Assembly (NCBI GenBank): GCA_964423745.1
Contig: CAYRGG010000040.1
Location: 1 to 40,866 of the forward strand
Direction: 5' to 3'
Source: CAYRGG01 sp964423745
GTDB lineage: Bacteria; Pseudomonadota; Gammaproteobacteria; Competibacterales; Competibacteraceae
DNA: 40,866 bases
Both the position numbers and the translations under genes were made by a program. The notes under the pieces were generated by a model. It had not been told where the DNA came from, ran no database searches, and worked only from the letters and a program-made list of their open reading frames with translations. This document shows positions 1-6,986 of this stretch, piece after piece (position 1 is the stretch's first letter; every line of letters begins with the position of its first letter).

Positions 1-812
1 GATTTTATAGGCCGCATCACCTGTCTCAGAATCGAAGATAATATAGCCCGCCCCTGACCAACCGGGCACCGTGATCGCCTCCGTATGGGTCACCACTTCA
101 CGTCCTGCACTCAGCGCAGTGCGGATCTCATCCAGCGTATCAGGATGGTGGTGAATCATCGGTAAGATCGACACTTGATTGTGAGCTGTCAGGTGATACA
201 CCCGTTGGCCTTGCTGGGAGGCCAGTGCCAGCGCTTTGGCTGCGGAGATACCGTTGGGTGTCTCTGGGGTATCGGGATCGTCGAACAACAACTCAGGCAC
301 CGCATGTTCCAGGGCTGAGCTAAGCATCCCCGCCTGAAGGTTGAAGGTCTTGCGGCAGCCGGTTTCGCTTTGGGGGTATTGTCGGGGTTGGGTTGTAGGT
401 CCTGATTGGGCAGATCTTGGGGATCAAAGGGTTGCTGGGAGCGGGTGTGGGGTTTGGCTCGCAGTTGGATGAGGGCTGCCCTGACCGCCTGCAGACGTGC
501 GCCCGCATCAGGGAGGGTTTCAACATCGCTCAACACACCGATGAGCCTGTGGAGTTCCGCCTGATAGGTGGCTACCATGGTCTCATGACGCAGGAGGATT
601 TCCACCGGCAACTGCTTACGTTCAATAAACCGGCGTACCTTGTCGAAGTTTCTCACTAACCGGGTATCGAGCCGCTTTAGGGTGAATACCTGCAGATCAC
701 TACTGACATCATCGTTCGGTGACAGTCCGTCCCAACGCAACTTGGCGATGCCGTTGGCTAGCAACAGCGCCAGCTCATCTCTTTTGACATCACATGTGAT
801 GTGAAATAACAT
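1..812 (-). pseudogene. Mosaic remnant of the transglutaminase-like and NIDO/anchor-A genes
   Basis: Three pieces of the intact genes at 8947-16293 are joined here by internal deletions. About 682-805 matches the choice-of-anchor-A part of the large protein (compare 13160-13260). About 346-681 matches the N-terminal coiled-coil part of the transglutaminase-like protein (compare 11380-11700). About 1-345 matches the region before its tip (compare 9370-9730), including HTEAITVPGWSGAGYI and a variant DSETG. The junction near 345 shifts the frame, so the open stretch at 189-812 reads into an unrelated frame and the pre-tip motif is not translated in phase. The remnant runs off the left edge of the window. 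I read it as a decayed paralogue, not a functional gene. Confidence 0.8.
784..812 (+). promoter_or_regulatory. Probable promoter/operator of the PIN toxin-antitoxin pair
   Basis: A consensus -35 TTGACA (784-789) is followed after 17 bases by a weak -10, TAACAT (807-812). The perfect palindrome ATCACATGTGAT (789-800) sits in the spacer. Autorepression by the ribbon-helix-helix antitoxin through this palindrome is an inference. The predicted transcription start (about 819) almost coincides with the GTG start at 821. Confidence 0.5.
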
Positions 813-820
813 AGTATTTT

Positions 821-1249
821 GTGTACAGATTAGTCCTAGATACCGATGTTATTGTCGCCGCCATGCGAAGTCCAAGCGGTGCATCGGCCGCATTGTTGAG
901 TGCAGCGCTGGATCAGCGTCTTATAGTGCTGGCCAGTGTGCCCTTGTTTTTTGAGTATGAAGCCCAATGCACCGCACAGAAGCACTGGACAGCTGCTGGT
1001 CTAACGCAAGCTCAAGCTAATCTTTTCGTTAATGGCCTTGCTACCCTGGTCGAGCCTGTCAAAACCCACTTTCTCTGGCGACCACTGTTGCGTGATCCTA
1101 ACGACGAGATGGTTTTGGAAGTGGCTGTCAATGGTCGGGCTGATGGGATTGTTACCTTTGATCAGCGCGACTACGGCATAGTTACTAAAGCTTTCAGTAT
1201 CGAGATCATTACACCATCGACTGCGATCAAGCGGGTAAGACATGAGTGA
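821..1249 (+). CDS. PIN-domain toxin, VapC-like RNase (COG1569 type)
   Basis: This 142-residue protein is a single PIN domain, the fold of VapC-type toxins that cut RNA with Mg2+. The acidic residues expected in the active site are visible: D7 and D9 in LVLDTDVIV, E45/E47, D92/D95 in RDPNDE, and D114 in TFDQRDY. The start is GTG at 821. The frame is closed by TAG at 812 and there is no Shine-Dalgarno, so the mRNA may be almost leaderless. The gene overlaps the antitoxin by 8 bases, with toxin first, the reverse of the common VapBC order. It lies between decayed fragments of the neighbouring toxin-like locus. The family assignment is firm from motifs; the substrate is unknown. Confidence 0.85.
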   Translation: MYRLVLDTDVIVAAMRSPSGASAALLSAALDQRLIVLASVPLFFEYEAQCTAQKHWTAAGLTQAQANLFVNGLATLVEPVKTHFLWRPLLRDPNDEMVLEVAVNGRADGIVTFDQRDYGIVTKAFSIEIITPSTAIKRVRHE

Positions 1250-1490
1250 GACATCAACCTATCCATTACGCCTACCCAAATCCCTCAAAGAGGAAGTTGC
1301 CAAAATGGCCAAGCAAGACGGTGTCAGTGTCAATCAGTTCATTGTCATCGCAGTTACTGAGAAAATTTCCGCGCTAGAAACCGCAGAGTTCTTCGCTGAC
1401 CGCCTAAGACAAGCAGATAAAGCGGCTTTCCGGCAACTGCTTCTCCGTGCTGGTGGAGAAATCCCTAGAGCGGGGGATGAAATCGATTGA
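1242..1490 (+). CDS. Ribbon-helix-helix antitoxin (HicB/Arc-like) partnered with the PIN toxin
   Basis: This 82-residue protein starts with an Arc/CopG-like ribbon-helix-helix: a strand (TYPLRLPKSL), then helices containing KEEVAKMAKQDGVSVNQFIVIAV. The C-terminal half is helical and charged and probably wraps the toxin. ATG at 1242 lies inside the last codons of the PIN gene, so translation of the two is coupled. Antitoxins of this type bind operator DNA as dimers, and the palindrome at 789-800 is the obvious candidate site. The pair appears intact: neither gene has an internal stop or frameshift. Confidence 0.8.
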   Translation: MSETSTYPLRLPKSLKEEVAKMAKQDGVSVNQFIVIAVTEKISALETAEFFADRLRQADKAAFRQLLLRAGGEIPRAGDEID

Positions 1491-1528
1491 TGGCGGAGAC
1501 ACTTGGCGAAGTTTTTATATCAGGGTGC

Positions 1529-1880
1529 TTAGCTCACCCCCAAAACGTACAAAACAGAGAAGATGGTCAAGAAGGTATTTGTATCGAAGGGCACATCGGG
1601 ATCCGACATAAGGAGTGCAAATCCTAAGCCTATGAGTTTAGTGCCATAGTAAATGAGTGCCACACCTGCGACCGCCCCGAAACCAGACGATACCAGGAAC
1701 ATACCTAAGAAAAGCATGAGTGCCCCGGCAATGAACAAAAGCCCCCCATTCTGCCCACCGCCGATCTTAAACGCCCCACTACCCGTCTCAGGATCGAGGA
1801 TAATGTAGCCCGCCCCTGACCAACCCGGCACACTCACAGCATCCGTATGGGTGATGACCTCAAGACCCGCCGCCAGGGCT
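1529..1880 (-). pseudogene. Orphan tip cassette 1 (pre-tip motif + multi-pass tail, 3' truncated)
   Basis: Reading from the repeat border at 1881, the frame runs STRALAAGLEVITHTDAV, then VPGWSGAGYIILDPETG and KIGGGQNGG. This is the same motif that precedes the variable tail of the 1015-residue protein at 8947-11994. The tail is hydrophobic with about three membrane segments. About 310 bases (1543-1852) appear identical by eye to cassette 3 (7480-7788). The 3' end is lost: cassette 3 continues after YVLG for about 30 codons, whereas here it ends YVLGVS. No start codon replaces the ATG of cassette 3 (ATA here), and no immunity-like gene follows. I treat it as a truncated, probably silent copy. 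Confidence 0.7.
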
Positions 1881-1921
1881 CTCGTGCTATGTATTATGAA
1901 GCAAGCGACTTGACCCCTTTT
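1881..1921 (-). repeat. Cassette border repeat, copy 1
   Basis: This is one of four direct copies of a 41-bp sequence (others at 3502-3542, 6847-6887 and 7818-7858). On the minus strand it begins AAAAGGGGTCAAGTCGCTTG and ends ATAGCACGAG, directly followed by the pre-tip motif codons. A partial second copy of the AAAAAGGGGTCA end lies at 1924-1937. The upstream remnant is cut immediately at this edge. Confidence 0.75.
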
Positions 1922-1937
1922 TTATGACCCCTTTTTT

Positions 1938-2208
1938 ACGTTATAGGGAGTAGCCGGACCTAGATCGATGGCGGGGGCTGGGGGATCATTGGCGTCGCTA
2001 GCGGCTTGGAAGTAGCCGACCGCCGTAGCGCCCTGTAGTTGCGCCCGTTGGACGTTGTCACCGATACGCAGATCCATGTCGCTGGCCGGGTGTAGTGGGG
2101 AGGTCAGCAACCGCAGCTGGTTTGGCTTGCCCGTTTTGCCTTTATAGTTAATTCCCAAAGGCGCATTGAGACGGCCGTTGCGTTGGTCGTGGCCTCCGGC
2201 TACGATAA
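1938..2208 (-). pseudogene. Fragment of the choice-of-anchor-A protein gene
   Basis: The frame reads GLIVAGGHDQRNGRL, NYKGKTGKPNQLRLLTSPLH and IDLGPATPYNV. It matches the segment of the 1398-residue protein encoded around 13575-13850 with scattered substitutions. It stops exactly where the border repeat begins: PYNV is followed by KKGS, read from the repeat. It has lost the signal peptide and the rest of the protein, so it is a remnant of a diverged second copy. Confidence 0.8.
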
Positions 2209-2235
2209 GACCGGCTACGATGATACAATAGTTAG

Positions 2236-2436
2236 GAAAAATAGCGCTACCTGACCACATTTTGAGAAAGTGTATTAGGTGTTGGTAGAACAGGCACTCG
2301 CGAGTGAAATATTCGAGCTATCTGTCTCAGCGGTTTCCTAACTGGAGCATCAGCGGATCCCGAAAATTATAGCCCTAAACAATGCGAAGACCCCTGTGTA
2401 AGTAATACGGGCTAAAATATGAAGAACAAAAAGCTA
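2236..2436 (+). pseudogene. Unidentified coding remnant, copy A
   Basis: The plus strand reads FEKVY, VLVEQALASEIFEL, LEHQRIPKIIAL and IRAKI with in-frame stops between them. A better preserved copy lies at 6375-6598. The conserved pattern across both is FEKxYxVLV...FE...LEHQRxPKI...IRAKI. I do not recognise the family. Conservation at the protein level in two decayed copies argues that it was once a gene. Confidence 0.4.
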
Positions 2437-2472
2437 GGGTCTTGACACACATTGCAGTAGAGGCAGTATAAG

Positions 2473-2700
2473 TTGTCTAAAGTGGATAGGCTGAAAGAAG
2501 AAATAGGCTGGCTAAAGGTAATCTTTGCTATCTTAGTGGCAACCGCTATTTCACTGATTGCATGGCTAGTACAAAATTACACTATGGCCAACCCCGCGTT
2601 GCTGATCTGTTGTGGTGTATCAGTGGTTGTTCTAGCCATAGCTATCATTAGGATCAACGGGGCAGCATCACGCAAGATAAAAGCGTTGGAGGATTTATGA
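2473..2700 (+). CDS. Small two-pass membrane protein, function unknown
   Basis: This 75-residue protein has a charged N-terminus (VDRLKEEIGWLKV), two hydrophobic helices (about 15-34 and 42-62) and a basic/charged C-terminus. The listed start is TTG at 2473, about 10 bases after GAGG; GTG at 2482 is an alternative. TTGACA at 2442-2447 and TATAAG at 2467-2472 could form a promoter, but that spacing would put transcription start inside the N-terminal codons. The stop overlaps the ATG of the next small membrane gene, so the two form a unit. They are on the strand opposite to the toxin-like array and are not obviously part of it. No function can be assigned. Confidence 0.6.
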   Translation: MSKVDRLKEEIGWLKVIFAILVATAISLIAWLVQNYTMANPALLICCGVSVVVLAIAIIRINGAASRKIKALEDL

Positions 2701-2792
2701 GTGAGTGGTTTGTCATCATTGTGTTTTTGATCTTCATCGGTGCTTTGCTTTGGGTAACTGAAGCCGCTATCCGTCGAGGTAAAAAACTCTAG
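2697..2792 (+). CDS. 31-residue single-pass membrane protein
   Basis: ATG overlaps the TGA of the preceding gene (ATGA). The product is one hydrophobic helix (WFVIIVFLIFIGALLWV) followed by TEAAIRRGKKL, a positive-inside end. Its coupling to the 75-residue two-pass protein suggests that both act in the same membrane complex. Function is unknown. Confidence 0.55.
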   Translation: MSEWFVIIVFLIFIGALLWVTEAAIRRGKKL

Positions 2793-2835
2793 AAATCATT
2801 TGAATGATTACGAAATAAAGCACGTCAGGATCATC

Positions 2836-3012
2836 TTATTTTTTAGTATTGGTGTCGCCACCATTAAGTACGATAATGAGTGATCCTAAAGAAAACAGAA
2901 TGCCAAGGATACTCCAAGACAGTAGTGGATCACGAGAGTATTCATGCGAAAGATATAGTGATAGTAGCTGTAGGATCAATCCAATTCCAAAGAAAATTTT
3001 TTCCCTATTCAT
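2836..3012 (-). CDS. Putative immunity protein of cassette 2, two-pass membrane protein
   Basis: This 58-residue protein starts MNREKIFFGIGL. It has two membrane helices (about 6-22 and 34-50) and the tail GGDTNTKK. Its ATG overlaps the TGA of the cassette 2 tail protein (ATGA at 3012-3009), so the two are translationally coupled. A start four codons earlier (3024) is possible but less economical. Small membrane proteins placed right after a toxin tip are the usual form of immunity proteins against membrane-acting tips. Here that role rests on position, coupling and topology only. No homologue elsewhere in the window. Confidence 0.6.
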   Translation of the reverse strand: MNREKIFFGIGLILQLLSLYLSHEYSRDPLLSWSILGILFSLGSLIIVLNGGDTNTKK

Positions 3013-3497
3013 GTTCGCAAACATTCAGCAATATTGTTGTGTGAATCAAAGAGCAAAGTTGTTGCTACAATGGTGAAAAGGGTCTCTACGACTTTATGTA
3101 CACTTGCATACGTAGCAGCTTTAAGACCTGTAAACCTTACTCCTAACAAAACGTCCACTTCCAAACACGCTTGTTCTTTATCATGTTGAAAGACCGTATT
3201 AGCATAAGCGACTGCTATAAGAAAAGGGGGGAGCAAAACAAATAACACTAAAATAGTGACTGCCATCACCGCCGTAAAACCAAGAGGAGTCGCGGCAAAA
3301 ACAGCCGCTATCATCGCTATGGTAGCGGCGCCTTGAGAAACACCTGTTAACAAGGCCGAAAACCCCCCATTCTGCCCACCGCCGATCTTAAACGCCCCAC
3401 TGCCCGTCTCGGGATCGAAGATAATATACCCCGCCCCTGACCAACCCGGCACACTCACAGCATCCGTATGGGTGATGACCTCCAGCCCCGCTGCCAA
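3009..3497 (-). CDS. Orphan tip cassette 2: pre-tip motif + hydrophobic tail (putative toxin tip)
   Basis: This 162-residue frame begins AAGLEVITHTDAV, then VPGWSGAGYIIFDPETG and KIGGGQNGG (residues 1-45), homologous to residues 838-880 of the intact protein at 8947-11994. The tail (46-162) is unrelated to the other tails. It has two long membrane segments (about 50-70 and 75-100) and a charged middle. It ends at the ATGA overlap with the 58-residue membrane protein. The annotated start is TTG at 3497; the frame continues open into the border repeat at 3502-3542, where cassette 3 has an ATG and this copy has ATA. Expression may therefore need recombination into a full-length gene. A toxin role is inferred. 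Confidence 0.6.
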   Translation of the reverse strand: MAAGLEVITHTDAVSVPGWSGAGYIIFDPETGSGAFKIGGGQNGGFSALLTGVSQGAATIAMIAAVFAATPLGFTAVMAVTILVLFVLLPPFLIAVAYANTVFQHDKEQACLEVDVLLGVRFTGLKAATYASVHKVVETLFTIVATTLLFDSHNNIAECLRT

Positions 3498-3501
3498 GGC
3501 T

Positions 3502-3542
3502 CTCGTGCTCTGTATTATGAAGCAAGCGATTTGACCCCTTTT
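3502..3542 (-). repeat. Cassette border repeat, copy 2
   Basis: Direct copy of the 41-bp border repeat, differing from copy 1 at two positions. It separates the truncated N-terminal remnant (ending GASDP then stop, near 3551) from the cassette 2 motif. Confidence 0.75.
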
Positions 3543-3550
3543 TTTCTTTT

Positions 3551-4432
3551 TTATGGATCACTTGCGCCGACGAGCTTATTGAAGCTGAAATCTCTAAGAG
3601 CAGCAAGCTTCAAAAACGGTGTGTTGAATAGACCTGCCTGTACAAACTCATCTTTGGTGGTTTTAGGTTGATTATTCGGATCAGCCTTAAGATTTTGGTT
3701 CGGCAGATTGTTCGGATCAAAGGGTTGCTGGGCGCGGGTGTGTGGCTTCTCTCGGAGTTGGGTGAGGGCAGCTTTGATAGCCTGTAAGCGCTCACTCGCG
3801 TCGGGGAGGGTCTCGACATCGCTCAAGACCCCGATGAGCCTGTCGAGTTCCGCCCGATAGGTGGCTACCATGGTCTCATGACGCAGGAGGATCTCCACCG
3901 GCAACTGCTTACGTTCACTGAACAACCACCTACTCAAGTAGGTGGGTTCGCGCGGGTCGCAGAGGACTGAAAGTCCACCCGGTATGCGCCCCGCGCTCAA
4001 GATTTCGCCAATCCGGCTTGTGTTGCAAAACTAAGCATCGTCAAAAGATCGGTGCTAAAGCTGACCGGCTAAAGCCGGTGGTTTTAACCTTGTGCATGGA
4101 AAATAAACCGGCGTACCTTGTCGAAGTTTCTCACCAAGCGGGTATCGAGCCGCTTTAGGCGGCGTTTGAGTTATTTGACATCTTTGATGTCTAGCGCGGC
4201 GTCGAGTCGGCGGTTCAAGCGCTCTTCCAATTTCTCCAGCCGGTGTTCCAGGCGCGCTAGGGTGCGCGAGAACGTTGCCTCATCGCTGGACGCCAAGGCC
4301 ACCGTGGCCGGTTCATTCCCCAGTTGCCGAGCGGCAGAGAATCAGCATGGTGAAGGCCACACACACCACGACTGCCATTGAGCGAAGAAATCTAGTTGCT
4401 CGGCGTAATGCCGTTATACCTGAAGCCATCAT
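3551..4432 (-). pseudogene. N-terminal remnant of a second transglutaminase-like gene
   Basis: It is homologous to the signal peptide and coiled-coil region of the protein at 8947-11994 (residues about 1-237), ending at GASDP next to the border repeat. It is broken in three ways. A 14-base deletion near 4335 shifts the frame after the signal peptide. TAA at 4173-4171 replaces a Lys codon in the basic helix. A 185-bp IS200/IS605-like element sits at 3918-4102. The part at 3551-3900 is still open and reads LPVEILLRHETMVATYRAEL and QQPFDPNNLPNQ. It marks an ancestral duplication of the operon. Confidence 0.85.
3918..4102 (+). mobile_element. 185-bp non-autonomous IS200/IS605-like element (MITE/PATE type)
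   Basis: Comparison with the uninterrupted copy at 11640-11660 gives clean ends: the host sequence ...ACGTTCA is joined to ATAAACCGG without target duplication. Subterminal imperfect hairpins are present at both ends. The left one is CCACCTACT/AGTAGGTGG (3926-3934/3937-3945); the right one is ACCGGCT/AGCCGGT (4064-4070/4073-4079). Lack of a target duplication and terminal foldbacks are hallmarks of Y1-transposase (IS200/IS605) mobility. No transposase or TnpB frame is inside. The likely 5' target is TTCA. Confidence 0.65.
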
Positions 4433-4514
4433 GGCAACATCCTTGTCAAGTTGTATCCTAAGATTAATGAAAGATTAATGTTTAACGTGAACGTCCGTCA
4501 TTCACTACCAGGCA

Positions 4515-4712
4515 GCACCGCCTCACTCGAGGGTCTGACGGGCCACCGTTGCCAGCACCTGAGCCACCAGGCGACGAGCCTCGCCAATTCCTCGGTCACC
4601 TTGAGCAGCTCCTTGAGGGCGTACTGCACCTGACCTCTAGCCCATTCATAAGACCCTCACCACGAAACACCGCTTCGCGTAATTCCGCTTGTACCTGTTC
4701 GGGCAGTTTGTG
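4515..4712 (-). pseudogene. C-terminal remnant of a second NIDO/anchor-A gene
   Basis: Positions 4515-4643 match the 3' end of the large gene (12079-12240). Positions 4644-4712 then jump to the part around 13845-13905. Intervening sequence of about 1.6 kb is missing. Together with the following N-terminal remnant (4432-3551) it preserves the order of the intact operon, so this was once a second copy of both genes. Confidence 0.75.
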
Positions 4713-4900
4713 AAAATCGCTTACATAACCCTCAAAGGGTTTGAGGTCATTCTAAAAAACAACCTGAAATTGTCAGCCTTAGGATGATGAGTTTATTGAT
4801 AATTATGACAAAACCGGAGACACACATGAATGATTGGATGAAGTAAACAGTAACAGACAAACCTTCGTCCTTTACCTCTTCACCCTTCTACCGAGACTTC

Positions 4901-5881
4901 TTGGTCGATGTAAAAGTACGCATTCGCTCGGCCCAGTATGATGCATTAAAGGCAGTCAACAAAGAGCTGGTCATCCTGTACTGGGATATCGGGCGGATGA
5001 TTGTGGAGCGTCAGGAAAGGGCCGGATGGGGCAAGGCAGTCGTGGAACAACTCGCTGCTGATCTTCGGATGGAGTTCCCTGGTATGGGCGGTTTCTCAGC
5101 CTCCAACCTCTGGCGGATGAAAGCTTTTTTCGAAGCCTACACCGGTTTGGAAAAACTCGCACCATTGGTGCGAGAAATTGGCTGGAGCCACAACCTTGCT
5201 ATCTTAGAGCGCTGCAAGGACCCCTTGGAGCGAGAATTTTATCTGCGCATGACTCGCAAGTTCGGCTGGACTAAAAATGTATTGATTCATCAGATTGACA
5301 ACCAGAGTTACGAAAAATCATTGCTCGGCCAAACCAATTTTGATCAAGCGTTGACGCCGGAGCTGCGCACCCAGGCCAAATTGGCGATGAAAGACGAATA
5401 TACCTTTGATTTTCTGGAGTTGCGCGATAAGCACAGCGAACGGGAACTGGAGCGGGCGTTAATCGCGAAGATCGAAGACTTCCTTCGGGCCATGGGCGGC
5501 CTGTTCGCCTTCATGGGCAGCCAATATCGCCTGGAGGTGGAGGGTGATGAATATTTTATTGACCTGCTGCTTTTTCACCGGCGGCTCAGAGCGTTGGTGG
5601 CCATCGAGCTGAAGATCGGCAAATTCATGCCGGAGTTTATCGGCAAGATGCAATTCTACCTTACGGCGCTGGACCGCCACGTTCGTCAGGAAGATGAGAA
5701 TCCTTCCATCGGCATCATCCTCTGTAAAGAGAAAAACCGCACGGTGGTGGAATACGCCCTGCACGACGCCCGCAAACCTATCGGCGTGGCAACCTATGAA
5801 ATTACCAAGACGTTACCCAAGGCGCTGCAAGGCCAACTACCGTCGCCGAAGGAAATCGCCAATCTGCTAGGGGATCTGTGA
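4901..5881 (+). CDS. YhcG/DUF1016-family PDDEXK nuclease (start region damaged)
   Basis: This 326-residue frame has the DUF1016 N-terminal helical domain (1-150, LYWDIGRMIVERQERAGWGK) and a C-terminal PDDEXK nuclease domain. The catalytic residues D221 (YFIDLLLF), E236 and K238 (IELKIG) are present. The listed start is TTG at 4901 with no Shine-Dalgarno. A much better start exists upstream in the same frame: GGAG (4816-4819) then ATG at 4826, reading MNDWMK. It meets TAA at 4844-4846, after which the frame is open through TVTDKPSSFTSSPFYRDFLV into this gene. The original gene therefore probably began at 4826 and has a nonsense mutation at codon 7; whether it restarts at TTG is unknown. Family members occur near restriction and mobile loci. 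Confidence 0.75.
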   Translation: MVDVKVRIRSAQYDALKAVNKELVILYWDIGRMIVERQERAGWGKAVVEQLAADLRMEFPGMGGFSASNLWRMKAFFEAYTGLEKLAPLVREIGWSHNLAILERCKDPLEREFYLRMTRKFGWTKNVLIHQIDNQSYEKSLLGQTNFDQALTPELRTQAKLAMKDEYTFDFLELRDKHSERELERALIAKIEDFLRAMGGLFAFMGSQYRLEVEGDEYFIDLLLFHRRLRALVAIELKIGKFMPEFIGKMQFYLTALDRHVRQEDENPSIGIILCKEKNRTVVEYALHDARKPIGVATYEITKTLPKALQGQLPSPKEIANLLGDL

Positions 5882-6012
5882 AACCGGCTAACTCCAATGA
5901 AAAGGACCTTGAATCGCTTATCTTTTCCTCAATAGCATCATGGAACCGGCTCCGTTGCAAACGTTAGCCAAACTTGATTTGATGCTTAGCTTTGGTTTAC
6001 CCAGCAAGTCTA

Positions 6013-6150
6013 ATGCACATTGACAAACCGTTTAAGTGGCGTGATCTCGAAGGTAGCCCAATCCTGCTCTATCTGCGTTGGTACTTGCGACACAAAAGCA
6101 GCTCAGATTTGGAGGAAATGGCAAGAGCGGCGGGGCCTCGCCGGAATGAT
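6013..6150 (+). pseudogene. IS6-family transposase N-terminal remnant
   Basis: The frame reads KPFKWRDLEGSPILLYLRWYLRH then SSDLEEMARAAG. It resembles the N-terminus of IS6/IS26-type DDE transposases (phenylalanine-x-x-R/H-F, LRWY, DLEEM). The catalytic DDE domain is absent. The frame then runs into a different remnant. Confidence 0.55.
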
Positions 6151-6316
6151 CTGGGCACAACTAGAACGGGGACTAGCACGTTGCAGCGACTCAGACGATG
6201 AGTGGCCTCCGTCGTTGCCGAAATTTCGACATTACTGCCAGATTACGCCGGAGGAGTTGGGGCTTCCCCGTCTGGAGGACGCTTACAGTGCAACACCCCA
6301 GCAACATCCTAATTAG
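6098..6316 (+). pseudogene. Phage replication protein P-like remnant, copy 1
   Basis: The frame reads GLAGMIWAQLERGLARCSDSDDEWPPSLPKFRHYC and PEELGLPRLEDAY (interrupted here for length; continuous in the sequence). The pattern W...GL...Q+..GL..C...WPPS..+FR..C is that of lambda P-like replication proteins. Only the C-terminal half remains, with no start codon of its own. A shorter copy lies at 19280-19437. Confidence 0.5.
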
Positions 6317-6374
6317 TCACAAATTCATCCCATTGTTTATCATGCTCGCAGTAGGACTGGTCCCGACACGATCA

Positions 6375-6598
6375 TCGAAAAACCGGACAGTGTTGTCTGG
6401 CCCCGTTTTGAGAAGGCATATCAGGTGTTGGTAGGGAGGGTGCTGGCCGGTGAGCGGTTTGAGGTGCCGGTGTCTTAGGTGCCGCAGCTGGAACATCAGC
6501 GGGTTCCAAAGATCATGGCTTCAGGGGATGCACGAGCGCATGTGCAGGGGATACGGGCTAAGATAAGAGGTGGGACGTCGGTTGTGAGGCGATTATGA
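6375..6598 (+). pseudogene. Unidentified coding remnant, copy B
   Basis: The plus strand reads VVWPRFEKAYQVLVGRVLAG, ERFEVPVS, stop, VPQLEHQRVPKIMASGDARA and HVQGIRAKIRGG. One in-frame TAG interrupts it. It is related to the more decayed copy at 2236-2436. I do not recognise the family; it sits between phage/IS scraps and a toxin-like fragment. Confidence 0.4.
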
Positions 6599-6600
6599 GC

Positions 6601-6837
6601 AAATGGCGAGATATACTGGCCGATCACAGGCAGATGCAGATAGGAACCGGCAATGACCTTGTAGTCATACACAGGATCGCTGTAACCGGGATGACCGGTC
6701 TGATACAGCAGTGACAGCTCGTCACCCAGCAACATGCTCTGACCCTGTTTAATCACTGTGCCATTGAGGCGCAGTTCTGGGATCACCCGTTTAAAGCCGG
6801 CCAGTTGAGTTTGTAGGTTGGGGTTCATTTTATTCAC
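6601..6837 (-). pseudogene. Internal fragment of a transglutaminase-like gene
   Basis: The frame reads FKRVIPELRLNGTVIKQGQS and YKVIAGSYLHLPVIGQYISP. It matches residues 575-641 of the protein at 8947-11994 but with much divergence, so it derives from a different paralogue. The border repeat at 6847-6887 lies directly upstream. Beyond it nothing of the N-terminus is present, and the fragment is truncated at its 3' side. Confidence 0.7.
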
Positions 6838-6846
6838 CCCAACCTA

Positions 6847-6887
6847 CTCGTGCTATATATTATTAAACAAGCGACTTGACCCCTTTT
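6847..6887 (-). repeat. Cassette border repeat, copy 3
   Basis: The most diverged of the four 41-bp direct copies, but the core GGGGTCAAGTCGCTTG and the end AGCACGAG are kept. Here the downstream sequence is an internal fragment of the transglutaminase-like gene instead of the pre-tip motif. Confidence 0.65.
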
Positions 6888-6986
6888 CACAATGATAAAA
6901 GCAACAAACTGTCATAGCGCTATCACCTACAATGCCGCTCATCATCCAGCCAAGCCTACGTCCTGATGCCGATGCCATCGGTTAGC

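Noticed and set aside
320..526. Proline-rich frame antisense or shifted within the mosaic remnant
   Set aside because: It is a shifted reading of the coiled-coil/linker segment also seen at 3610-3819 and 11343-11549, so a shadow.
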